Source: Nothopassalora personata
Taxonomy: Eukaryota > Ascomycota > Dothideomycetes > Mycosphaerellales > Mycosphaerellaceae
DNA: 64,000 bases
Assembly (NCBI GenBank): GCA_033816765.1
Contig: CM066290.1
Span: 3,410,001 to 3,474,000 of the forward strand
Direction of reading: 5' to 3'
A program made the position numbers and the translations under genes. Under the pieces are notes generated by a model that was not told the DNA's origin, made no database searches, and was given only the letters and a program-made list of their open reading frames with translations. This document shows, one piece after another, positions 13,716 to 23,892 of the stretch (its first letter is position 1; each line of letters opens with the position of its first letter).

Positions 13716-13767
13716 AAACCTTAACCTTAAACCTTAACCTTAAACCTTAACCTTAAACCTTAACCTT
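13716..13767. repeat. Tandem repeat of 13-bp unit AAACCTTAACCTT, four copies
   Basis: Four perfect copies run head to tail, flanked by degenerate CCTTAA and CCGTGAA variants from about 13,690 to 13,810. It resembles, but does not match, the CCCTAA telomere repeat. It lies upstream of the element D gag start. Confidence 0.9.
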
Positions 13768-13958
13768 AAGTGATAACCTTAACCGTGAACCTTAGACCTT
13801 AAACCGTGATTTTGACCTTATAAACTAGATGCTAATACGCCACCGGGTGTACACTTAATACCCCCCCTCATTAACTACTAAAATAATGTCTACTAACTAC
13901 CCTATGTAGGCCTATCTAAGTTATAGTAGTGTAGAGCGGCGCTTATGTAAGTAGAGGT

Positions 13959-13984
13959 ATTTACCGGTCCCGGGACCGTGAAAT
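13959..13984. repeat. Second, imperfect copy of the 26-bp palindrome
   Basis: The left half is identical to the copy at 3,515. In the right half the GGTAAAT of the first copy is changed to GTGAAAT, so symmetry is slightly broken. It lies upstream of the element D gag start and downstream of the 13-bp tandem repeat. Confidence 0.85.
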
Positions 13985-14139
13985 CAGGTCACGTGACGAG
14001 TAGCGTAGTAGCCGGATAAAACAAGAGGATTAGCGGACCTAAACCCCTATACCCTCTACTCGAGAGGTATGAATTAAATTGTTGCCTTAATGCTACGCTT
14101 ACAATACTTAACTGCGTAGTATATATCTTAATAGCTATA

Positions 14140-14402
14140 TGTTAGGAACCGCTATACGTTATCCTAACCGGGCTTAGATCTTTACAGAGATGTCTCGAAC
14201 GTTAAGAAGGTAGTGGTCCTAAACAGTATATAGTGTATACTTAAAATGAGTTAAGCACGAGGCTCCTATCTACTCGTAAAGAAGCGTCGTCTATATAGTG
14301 CTATGTCTTAGCGTAACTAATTAGTCGGATTAGTTAATCTGTCCTACTCTCTCTACTCTATTATAGAGCACGTAGATTAGAGAGAGTACTCTACATATCG
14401 GA
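14140..14402 (-). repeat. Element B LTR, left fragment
   Basis: The first 263 bp of the 341-bp LTR, ending in the TCGGA target site duplicated by element C. It continues at 21,590. Matches 23,427-23,689. Confidence 0.93.
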
Positions 14403-14608
14403 TATTACGTTACAAGTGTTTAGAAGTTATGAAATGGGCTTATAAAGGTGTTTTAAAAGCAGATAGTAGATTGCATGTGTCTAAGCTAGAATTGAAGGGG
14501 CTGCTTATGAAAAGGCTATAGGTGACTAATTAATGTCACCTGATTCTTAGCGGCTGCTACCTTAGGTTTAATTAGGCTGCAGCGCCGGTGCACGCTTAGA
14601 TCGTAACA
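14403..14608 (-). repeat. Element C 3' LTR (206 bp)
   Basis: The left-hand LTR is the 3' one because the element runs on the minus strand. It begins TATTACG, probably TGTTACG before RIP, and ends CGTAACA. Contains the inverted repeat GGTGAC/GTCACC around 14,521-14,540. Confidence 0.93.
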
Positions 14609-17600
14609 CACCCCCTTAGCTCGTACGGCTTATAGGTGAATAAGCTAATTGCATGTGATCGCGTGCACCCCATCCATTACCTATCACCCTACCCACCCAT
14701 CTTATGACGTTAGGCTTCGTTACTACGTGCTTATTAGAGCTCTATTATAAGCTATACAGTAGGGCGCTAAGTTAGCGTTTTAGGTAAGGCTATTGTCCTA
14801 GCCTTACATCCCCATTCATAATCTTACTAAGTCCCTTATACTATAGTTAACCTATATAATTGGTTCTGAACGATGTGAATCTTATCCGGTAGGGTAGCTA
14901 AGCTGTTCTTATAGCACTAAACGGCAAGGCGTACTATCTCCCTACATTTTAACGGACATATAAGGTTGTAGGTTCGAGTTCTAGGGGTTATTATATCTAC
15001 TGAATTTATTGCTTAGCCTATCGTCTGCTTTAATGTCCGCTCTATTATTCTTAATTAAAATCCTAGGTGTTATAGTACGCTGTTGCTTCGGCAATTAGGG
15101 TGCCTTACTACTATCTAATGACCGCGTATATGTAACTTCGGTTACGGTCTTAGAGAACTCCGCTTCCTACCTTAGGTAGAGATTACTATTTAGCTACGTC
15201 CTAGTAGGAACTCTTTTGCCTAATAAAAGGTCTTCATAGCTTATAAAGGCCTTATCTTTTTACTTAGGGTAAGGGTAATCCTAGCGACGGTAGTGCTGTA
15301 GGTGCTGCACGCCTAGCGGGTAGAGATACTGTCTCTAAGTAAGGTAAGGACGATAATGGAGGCATCGATAATGTTATAACGATCGTTATAATATAGTAAC
15401 GGAGGTAGTAATAGTAATGCTACTAGCAGCGAGGTTGATAGTGTTTCGGCGCCTATGATTAGCTACGCCGTTATAGGTGCTTATGCGCTACACCGCTACT
15501 AGTAATAGGGGCGTTTCCGGTCCTTTTACTATGGGCTAATGGGAGTCCGAGAAACACCTAGTAATAATAGTACTAGGGTAGCGCCGGTGAATGGTGGACG
15601 CTTACTCTAGCGGTAGCGGCGCTAGCGGCGCTAGGCGGTAGTACGGAGCCGGTAGAGGAGACAGTAGTACCGAACATACTATACAGCCTCTACCGGTCTA
15701 TGTTAGTTAAAGAAAGAGGAAGGGTTTAGAACTAAAGAGGTGTTTTTATGCAGTCCTACTACTAGTTCCTTCCTATTTTGGCATAAAAAGGATAAAAGGG
15801 AAGTCGCATCTATCCGAATGCGGAAGGAGAGGCATAATGGAAGCAGCGCTTAGTGGTAGCTAATTACTATGTCGTGCATACTGTAATACGCCGAGAAGAG
15901 GAGTCCTGTAGTTAAAGCCTAGTACTAGTAACTATCGAGAAGAGCTACTAGTATAGTAGGCCTACGCATCTTAAGCGTTATTATTACCTCCTAAGGTAAT
16001 GCGGCTAGTGTTAGCATCTACAGTAGGCGCTAAGGAGCGTGGATCTACGCCTTCCTTAGCTATATTAAGCAGCTTTACGAAGTGCTTATACTTTTATAGT
16101 AGTAGCAGCTTAGTAAGCCTATCTGTAGGCATGTCGTTAGTATTAAGATACCGAATCTCGATATCTCCTCGTTAGTCTCTCTAGCGGAGCTAATAGTAAT
16201 AGATGTTAATATAGCGTAGCTTAGTGTTAAGCTTTTGCCCTTGCTAGTTAACAAGTCGAATAGTCTAGGTGTTATTATAGTATAGGTATGTGCACTAGTT
16301 AAACTCGAGATGGATCTCGGCGAAGATGCGTTCCTACTAGATTAGCTCTAATGCCGCTTATAATAGGCTAAGGAGTTCGGCTTCGGTTAAGGACTTAGTA
16401 ATAGTAATCTACTTAGAGGCTTTATAATCGACTAGTCCGCCAAATAGCATAAAGATCCATCCGCTAGAGCTAGTCCTATCGACGTTTATGCCGTAGGAGG
16501 CATCTAATGCGCTAAAGAATTTATGGTTCTTACCGAGATGTTTAGGCTAACTGTGTAGGCTAGTAATGTGCTTACTAGCGCTATATACAAGGCAGAGGTT
16601 CTTAGTCTCTAGGAGGTAGCGTAAGCACTAATCCGTAAGCTTTAGATGTGTGTCCGTTAGCTTAGTTAGGTACTACGAGAGTATAGATAGGGAAAAGGCG
16701 ATGTCTAGGCGTGTGTGCGTTACTGCAAAGTTTAGAGACCTAATGCGTTATTAGTACGTAAGGATCTTTATAGCATCTACGACGTAACCCTCGGGCACCG
16801 TCTAGTCGAGGTGTTGATCCACTAGCACATTGGTCTTACGTACGCTAGTGGATATGCTAAACTTAGCGGCGAGCTTCTCTATATAGTCCTCTTATAAGAG
16901 CTATAGTAGTCTCTTTTACCGGTCTCGTGTTACCTTAATTCCTAAGAACTAGGTTAGATCTCCGAGCTCGTACATCTCGTATGCGTTAAGAAGCTGTTGC
17001 TTAATGTGTACCGTATAGGCCTTGTTCTTACGATAGTAGAGCATAACTAGGTCGTCTACGTAGAAGAAGAACATAACCTTATCGTTATAATAGATGCACT
17101 TAGAGTCTAATAGGAGAACTAGGCCTAAAGAGGAGAGCGTTGCAGTAAGGGAGTTGTACTAAAGGAGAGGGGATTCCTTAAGTCCGTAGAGAGCCTTAAC
17201 CAGTTTAAGAGCATAGCTAGATCCATCCGATGGTCGATCGATTCTAGGAGGTGGTTATAGGTACATAGTGTACGGTAGGTCCGAATTTAGAAAGGCATTT
17301 ATAACATTAAACTATTTAGCTTCTAGGTCGAAGCTCGCGGCTATAGTATAGTAGAGGCGGAACATGCTTACTAGCAGTATAGCGGCGTATGTATCTAAGT
17401 GTGTGCCCTGTAGATCGCCTCTTACGCATAGCCGGGCCTTAAAGCTCTTTAGCATACTATGCTTATCTAGCTTATACTTATATACCTACTTTAGCGGTAG
17501 TAGTAGCTAAAGTCCCTCCTCTTCTTACTAAGCATTATAATCCTTCTCTTACTAAGTTGCCTATTTGAATGTGCTAGTAGAGATTGCCTTAGCAAACTCC

Positions 17601-20600
17601 TTAGCTATAGCTTTACGCTACTGTTAGGCGAAGCGGTGCTTTATAGCGGCACGGTAGTTTAGAGGTTCGGGCGGAAGGTTATCGCGGTGCATCGACGTAA
17701 TGGTATTAACACGGCGTGGAGGAGAGAAGTCGCGTATGCGTTCGGATCGAAGGACATCGTAGTACTTACGGCCTAGATAACGAGGTCTCTAGCGGATGCC
17801 CGCTATCTAGCTAATAATAACGTTAGCAACTATAATATTGTGTAGAGCATAGTGGAAGTAGGCCGTTCTAAGTCTCTTACCGGATCCGGTAAGGGCGTAA
17901 TTAGTATTAGCGGAAAAGTTATCCATTTAGCTAAGTTCTTCGAAGGGGATTGTAGGCGGAGCGGTAGCGACATTTAAAGTCGTCGAAGCATCTACTATAA
18001 GCTCCTTACGATCTTCCTCTATAAGGGCATCTATTAACTACTGTTATAGTATGTTAATGTACTGTTGTTTAGACGCGTTACTGTTGTTTACCGCGTTGTT
18101 GTTGTAGTTAGAGTTCTCTATGCTCTCATTAGTCGCTAGTTCGACCCCGGATTTAACCTAGTCTTGTAAAAGTGCAGGGGTTATAGCGTCATTTGTTAAT
18201 AGCCAATCAAGTGGCTAGAAACTGCTATTACCTTTAGGTTAGTTAAATGTTGCTAGCGCTCGGTGTTGTAGCTAGTATAGTTTATGCCTAAGCAGTAATT
18301 GTTAATAGGCGTGTTAACGAGGGTTTTAATAGAGCGGCTGCTATTAAGCCTATTCTTCCACCCCCTCGGCCTATGCTGTGTCCTACTTATAGTGAGCTAT
18401 ATACAGGTCGTAGTACTGTTTAGGCTCTTTAGCCGGTTCTACTATTACGATGTTCTTAATAGGGGTTAAGTAACTAGCAGTAAGAATTGATAGGTCGTAG
18501 AACGTGGTCTTATTAAAGAGGACGTCCTTTACCCGCATAACCCTATCTTTCGATAGGTCCTATACCCTATAGATGTTAGTAGAGCCGTAGCCTATAAGGT
18601 ATCTGATGAGTGCTCGTTCTTTAAGCTTCTTAGTCTTGCCTAGTTAAGTAGTGCTATGAATGTACACGTAGGCTAGGTAGCCGTACACCACTATGTGGCC
18701 CATATTTGGTACCCTGCCTATTGCTAATTCGAAGGGAGTCTTCTAGCCTTTTAATTAGATTAGTGACCGCTAGAGAATGTAGACGGCAGCTGCTGTGCAT
18801 TCATTCTAGAGCTTTTTAGGTAGGCGAGCATAAATGCGGATTGTGCGAGACATCGTAATGATGACGCCGCCCGCTCGTTCTACTGGGTCCTAGTTAGACG
18901 CGTAGTTAGTAGTGTTATGCCACTCAATTTAATTGTTATTAATAGTTAAGCGGAAGGCTATACTAATGGCTACTTCATTATCGCTGTAGAAGTAAACAAA
19001 CCTACGCCTAATGAAATTAATAAAGCTGAGTAGGCTGTTAAAGCAAGCCAATACTAATAGTTAGTCCCTATTCTTAATGGTAAATTAAAAGTGCCTATAG
19101 GTATCCAAATCGTAGAAATAAACTAGGTAACGATTACTATTATATACTGGTGTGAACTTAGCCAAATCTATAGCTACGTGCTTATAGGGAGTTATTGCCC
19201 TAATTAGCTTAGTCCTATTGAACACTTTATGTGCCTTAGCTAGGCTACATGCTCTACAATGTGCAGTAAGGGGTGCCTTAGGTACATTAGGGTTAATGAC
19301 CACCCCCTCAACTCTAAACGGAAGCTAGTTAATGCGTTTAGCGCTAATATAGCCGAAGATTTGGTGCCACTAGCGGCCTAAGAGCTTACGGTGTTTAATG
19401 GGGGTCCTACTAGACGTTACTGCACCTTTAGTGCCCCCTATACTGTTTATTACTGCCATAACGGTACGGTCGCCGTTAGAGTCCTAAATAGGCGGTGTTT
19501 AGATAGTATCACCCTTACCAATTGTGCTAATAAAGTGCGCTGTACGCTGCTTCTTAGTAATCTTTAGTAGGATGCTCCCATTATTGCTCGATGGCTATTT
19601 ATAGACTATCTCTAACTAAGGCGGTGTGACCACCTTAAAGAAGGGGATTGTGCTAGTAGGGCGGTATAGGTCTATCAATTTCTTATTATTATAATAGACT
19701 AAATTAGTGCGTCCGTACTACTAAAGTCCAGCCGTCTCTATGCGTAAGTAGGAGATAACGTTCACATAAAAGCCTAGGCAATAGGCTATATCTAATAGGG
19801 TAAATAGTATCCCCTCTATCTTTATGCGAACCTTGCCCAATGCGGCAATAGGGAATGTCGTGGTTCCGGCTTAGATTAATAATGTGGTTAGGCGCTCTAT
19901 AATGAATTCTACGCCCTACTAGTTATGGTAATTAATGACATAGGTGTCCGAGTAGTTGTCGTATACCTAGCAATCCCTAAAGTTAAAGCTTAATTGGCTT
20001 ATCGAGCTCGAAAGGACAGTGAGACTAGTGAAGTCGTGCGGTGCGGCCTTACCCTTAGCAATTGCCTTATCTCGTTCCTTATCCGTGCACCTATTGCGGT
20101 TTAATACGCCTAGTAAGCGTTTACTATTATCGCCTAAGTAGTAATTAATAAAGTGCTTCTAGCACTTCTTCTACTGCTTAGAGCGCTAATCCTTTAATGG
20201 ACGCTTCTTAGGGTTAACTATATCGCATAAATAGAGGTTCTTATAACAACTCTCCTTAGGCTCGCCGGTAATGTTCTAGTAGCCGCTTAGCTTATCACTA
20301 CTCTTATTGTCCTTATTGCTACGGTTACGGCTCTTGTCGCCGCGGCTACGGCTACGCGTGTTATTGTTGTTCCTACCCCCTATGCCTACTGTAGGTGCTA
20401 GGGTCGGTAGGACTTCTAGAGGATCGTGTTCGGCTAATAGCTCGCCTACGAAGGTTGTAAAGACTAATCGACCGCTGTTAGTGACTAGGGTGGTATCGCG
20501 TATCCATTCGAGGTATCGCTTAGTAAGTTTACTAAGAGAGAGCTTATTACGCTTCTACTCGTTATACAGTAATGCTCTATAGGTAGGAGCTTACTTCTAC

Positions 20601-21356
20601 TATATTACGAGCAAGAAGTGTCGTACTAGGTCTCCGTACTTAGCGTAGTTATAATCTAGCATCTTAGTCTATAACACTAGCTAGTCTAAGCACTAGTCGT
20701 CAATCCTTCGGGCTTAGCTCTTCTAAAGCCTATTTAGCTCTAGTGTAAGTTGTCGCTTACGTAGCATGTCGTCTAGTCCATACTGTGTCTTTAGAGCCTA
20801 GTACTTGCCTCTAAGAGTGCGTTTCCTATACATAAGCTCTTAGCCTAGCTCCGTAGTAGTACGGATTAGGTAGGTGACTAGTTTAGACCTTGCTGCGGTA
20901 AAGATGTTATACATCCGCTACCTACGCTTAGCGTCCGACTAACGGAGCTTAATAAGCTCTTTATCTACCGCCGTAGCGTCTTTAGTAGTATATGCTAATT
21001 GGATCTGTTCGAACGTTAAGAACACCGGCTCTACTAGCTCGGCGATAGTGTCGTTCGGATCTATATACTTCTAGATGTTTAGAGACTTAGCGTAGAGCTC
21101 TAACTAACGGTTAAACTTGTCCTATTAGTCATGACTCTTAAGAACGATAGTAGCGTGCGGCAAAGCACCGGTACTACCGGGTATCTCGGTAGTCGCTATA
21201 ACGGTGTTAATAGGCCTAATGAAAGTTCCTATAGGTCCACTAGGGTTACTGCACTACTGTGCAATGGTTATTAATAGGATAATAATGGATCCCACTAGTT
21301 TTTAATAACGATGCAAAATCTACTCTAGGGCTTCGTTTTGTGCAGCGAACGTTAGT

Positions 21357-21378
21357 AAGCGCCTGTCGGGCTTATAAC
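21357..21378 (-). promoter_or_regulatory. Element C primer-binding site, half-tRNA initiator Met type
   Basis: The plus strand just left of the 5' LTR reads TGTCGGGCTTATAAC at its end. This equals the fungal initiator tRNA-Met anticodon stem and loop (GTCGGGCTCATAAC, recalled from memory) with one CA-to-TA change. On the element strand it is therefore complementary to the 3' end of a tRNA-Met 5' half, as known for Drosophila copia, which primes from an internally cleaved initiator tRNA. Confidence 0.7.
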
Positions 21379-21584
21379 TATTACGTTATAAGTGGTTAGA
21401 AGTTATGAAATGGGCTTATAAAGGTGTTTCAAAAGCAGATAGTAGATTGCATGTGTCTAAGCTAGAATTGAAGGGGCTGCTTATGAAAAGGCTATAGGTA
21501 ACTAATTAATGTCACCTAATTCTTAGCGGCTACTGCCTTAGGTTTAATTGGGCTGCAGCGCCGGTGCACGCTTAGATCGTGACA
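21379..21584 (-). repeat. Element C 5' LTR (206 bp)
   Basis: Same length as the left copy, with about nine differences; all but one are CpA/TpG-type transitions. Directly bordered on the internal side by the primer-binding site at about 21,352-21,378. Confidence 0.93.
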
Positions 21585-21589
21585 TCGGA

Positions 21590-21667
21590 TCCTTCTACTA
21601 GTGTATAGGCATCGATTAGTTAGGCATCGATTAGTTAGCTAGAGCTTCTCCGGATCGATCCGTAATA
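21590..21667 (-). repeat. Element B LTR, right fragment
   Basis: The last 78 bp of the LTR, so 263 + 78 = 341 bp as in the intact copy. Contains two direct copies of GGCATCGATTAGTTA. The terminal CA has become TA. Confidence 0.93.
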
Positions 21668-21744
21668 CTATCCCCCCTTTAGCCTAGCTTCGTCCCGAAG
21701 CTCTTTACATAATAAATGTGTCCCTAATTTATGTTTCGTTAACG

Positions 21745-22290
21745 ATGTCGTCCTCTCGTAAACTATCCTCTAAGATTAGCTTATCCGTCCGTCGAACCCG
21801 CCTTACTAATAAGATCGAGTCACTTAGGGTCGTTATAGTCTAAAAATGCAGTCGCTACGTCGCAAAGGATATCGCCTACCGCGTACATATCTTATCTAGA
21901 AAGTATAGTGCTTATATTCGTTTAAACTATAAGGGTTACGAGATTATTATATCGGAAGGCGACTAGTCCCGCCTACGAAAACAGCGCGCCGCTCTAGAGG
22001 AGAAAATGTCGTTATATCTACGTAGAATGCGCGAGTTGCGGGCGACACTCTAGCGCCTCTAAGAGGAAGAAGCTACCGCGTAGGAAAAGAAGTCCTGCCT
22101 TTAGAAGGAGATGGATCTGCTCGAGAGCCGTAAGGCCGAGGCGTTGTCCGTCGAGAAGTCCCTTCTCGAGGAGTAAGAGTCGGTAGAGCCTAGTCGTGCT
22201 CCCGTATTACCGGTTCCTATCCTTCCTTAGTCGTCCCTCGAGGAAGTGCCGGATACCTTCTAGTCTAATCTCTATTTCGATCTAGAAGCC
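21745..22290 (+). pseudogene. Element B antisense coiled-coil frame
   Basis: On the strand opposite to gag, an ATG at 21,745 opens MSSSRKLSSKISLSVRRTRL and continues about 180 codons. The body is rich in Lys, Arg and Glu with a clear coiled coil (KMSLYLRRMRELRATL, then KEMDLLESRKAEALSVEKSL). The only interruptions are TAG or TAA codons that RIP would make from CAG or CAA, so it looks like a once-open gene, convergent with gag. I do not recognise the family. A second protein on the opposite strand is unusual for an LTR element. Confidence 0.55.
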
Positions 22291-22439
22291 GTATCGTAAG
22301 TTGTTGTCCCGTAGCCTATTCCGTGTCGTCGTATTAACTTCTATGTCCTAGATTATTAAATTAAGAAGCCGCTGTTTAATGCCTTTATCGTTAGGTCGTT
22401 TCTACTAGGCAGATTTCGAGAGAAAGCTCTCGCATTCCT

Positions 22440-23316
22440 AGTATATATTCTCTTCGCGAATTATTATGTTAAACTCGCGGCTAACTATGTTCTTTTTCTT
22501 ATAGTTCCTTACATAATAGCCTTGCTCGCTACATACGTAGTAGGTGGAACCTTTACTCTTTAGCCCCCTTCCTGTCCTACGTTCCGTTACGTCCAATTCC
22601 ATTAGGTCTCCGTAACTATTAGGGTCCTAACTTCTAGCCTTAAAGCCCCCTCTTCCGCCCGCGGCGGGTCTCTAGTATCTAGGCTGTACGTGTCGGTCGT
22701 ACCTTAACTCCTAGAGCCTTTCGTCGATCTCCATTACTGCCTTAATTATCGCCCCTAGCGTAACAACGCTAGCGTTTCGGGATAGTTCGGCTTTAACGTT
22801 ATCCTTTAGCCCGAGGTAGAACTATAATCGTAAAGCTGCGTCGTTCTATTCTAGGTCGGCGGTATATCCTTAGAATTCTAAGGCGTATAGCGCTATAGAA
22901 GTAGTCTATCGAAGTTGTCGGATATGTCGGTCGGCGTATACCTCCTTATTTGGTATCCCGTATAGATTATCGAGTTTCGTCTTAAACTCGTCGTAGTCGT
23001 AGAAAATTTTTCGAGTTTCCGTCTTAGGTGTTTCTCCCTCACCCTAGTTATATAGCTAGTCCTTAAGGTATAGTCGGAATCCTCTAGCTGCTTTTCCTCG
23101 TAGGAAGGATGCGGCGTACAAGACCTTACTAGCCTCGCCTTAAAACTAGTGTACGTTAAAGTGAAGGTATAACTAAACCTGCAGTTGAAAAGCCTCTAGT
23201 TTATCCTTAGTCCCGTCGAACGTCTCCGGCGTAGACACCTTAGGTGCACGGTAGTAGTCCAATAGGTTTAGCATGCCTATAGGAGTGTTGTTCTTACTGC
23301 TTCCTATAATCGACAT
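22440..23316 (-). pseudogene. Element B gag with zinc knuckle
   Basis: The minus-strand frame starts with an intact ATG at 23,316 (MSIIGSSKNNTPIGMLNLLD), followed by the gag-typical PETFDGTKDKLEAFQLQV, a conserved helical body (ADLE.NDAALRL...GLKDNVKAEL), and a CCHC knuckle at 22,501-22,542 in which two Cys and the His read as Tyr (TGY/CAY to TAY, RIP). Several in-frame TAG and TAA codons replace CAG, CAA or TGG. The protein would bind element RNA and form particles in a living copy; this copy is dead. Confidence 0.8.
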
Positions 23317-23426
23317 TTCGCTTATTCGTTCCGTAATGCTAGTTGACTATAGCTATTATCGTAACGGACTCCGGGTAGCGTCTCTCCTAGACATATATAA
23401 AGGGCCCTAGTAGTAGTGCTTAAAGT

Positions 23427-23767
23427 TGTTAGGAACCGCTATACGTTATCCTAACCGGGCTTAGATCTTTATAGAGATGTCTCGAACGTTAAGAAGGTAG
23501 TAGTCCTAAACAGTATATAGTGTATACTTAAAATGAGTTAAGCACGAGGCTCCTATCTACTCGTAAAGAAGCGTCGTCTATATAGTGCTATGTCTTAGCG
23601 TAACTGATTAGTCGGATTAGTTGATCTGTCCTACTCTCTCTACTCTATTATAGAGCACGTAGATTAGAGAGAGCACTCTACATATCGGATCCTTCTACTA
23701 GTGTGTAGGCATCGATTGGTTAGGCATCGATTGGTTGGCTAGAGCTTCTCCGGATCGATCCGTAACA
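23427..23767 (-). repeat. Element B LTR, intact copy (341 bp)
   Basis: Begins TGTTAGGAACCG and ends CCGTAACA on the plus strand. In element sense it is the 5' LTR and reads TGTTACGGATCG at its start, sharing its first eight bases with element A. Followed by the CTATA target duplication. Confidence 0.93.
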
Positions 23768-23850
23768 CTATACTAGTCCCGTTAGCTCACCTAAATGTCT
23801 AATTAAACCTAAATAAAATAGGGGCAAGTTAGACCTAAGGAACCCTCCCT

Positions 23851-23892
23851 CTAAACCTAAGGTTAACACAACTAAACCTAAGGTTAACATAA
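23851..23892. repeat. Tandem duplication, 21-bp unit, two copies
   Basis: The unit CTAAACCTAAGGTTAACACAA is followed by a copy with one C-to-T change (CA to TA). It lies just past the downstream target site of element B. Confidence 0.8.

Larger units (their letters stand above)
13592..14139. other. Degraded sequence between element D gag and element B
   Basis: About 550 bp with the 13-bp tandem repeat, the second palindrome copy and no coding frame. It may hold the untranslated leader or 5' LTR of element D, but the partner LTR is not in the window, so this cannot be shown. Confidence 0.4.
14403..21584 (-). mobile_element. Element C: full-length Copia (Ty1) retrotransposon inserted in element B LTR
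   Basis: A 7,182-bp element with 206-bp LTRs and an exact TCGGA target duplication (14,398-14,402 and 21,585-21,589). On the minus strand the order is gag (about 20,100-21,350), protease (near 19,970), GAG-pre-integrase and integrase (19,085-19,303 is an open piece: HCRACSLAKAHK then IDLAKFTPVYN), reverse transcriptase with YVDD at 17,051-17,062, and RNase H near 16,300-16,520 (DASYGINVDRTSSSGWIF). Integrase before reverse transcriptase is the Copia order. The primer-binding site matches the anticodon region of initiator tRNA-Met. A G-rich polypurine tract precedes the 3' LTR. Many RIP stops; inactive. Confidence 0.92.
14140..23767 (-). mobile_element. Element B: gag-only LTR retrotransposon, interrupted by element C
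   Basis: The two 341-bp LTRs are 23,427-23,767 (5' in element sense) and 14,140-14,402 plus 21,590-21,667 (3', split by element C). The target-site duplication CTATA is exact at 14,135-14,139 and 23,768-23,772. The internal region is only 21,668-23,426 (1,759 bp) and holds a gag frame on the minus strand and a coiled-coil frame on the plus strand, but no protease, reverse transcriptase or integrase. The polypurine tract, read on the minus strand as AAAGGGGGGATAG, abuts the 3' LTR. About ten LTR differences are seen, all CpA/TpG to TpA. It was presumably mobilised in trans by an autonomous relative. Confidence 0.88.

Noticed and set aside
13690..13810. Interstitial telomere array
   Set aside because: The unit is AAACCTTAACCTT, not CCCTAA/TTAGGG. 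Noted only as a repeat.
14889..14987. Possible second tRNA gene (A-box-like TAGCTAAGCTG and B-box-like GGTTCGAGTTC)
   Set aside because: The ends do not pair into an acceptor stem, the T stem is imperfect and no anticodon arm can be drawn. It lies within the Copia element and may be chance or a relic.
19085..19303. Stand-alone 72-aa gene on the minus strand
   Set aside because: It is an undamaged stretch of the Copia GAG-pre-integrase/integrase region.
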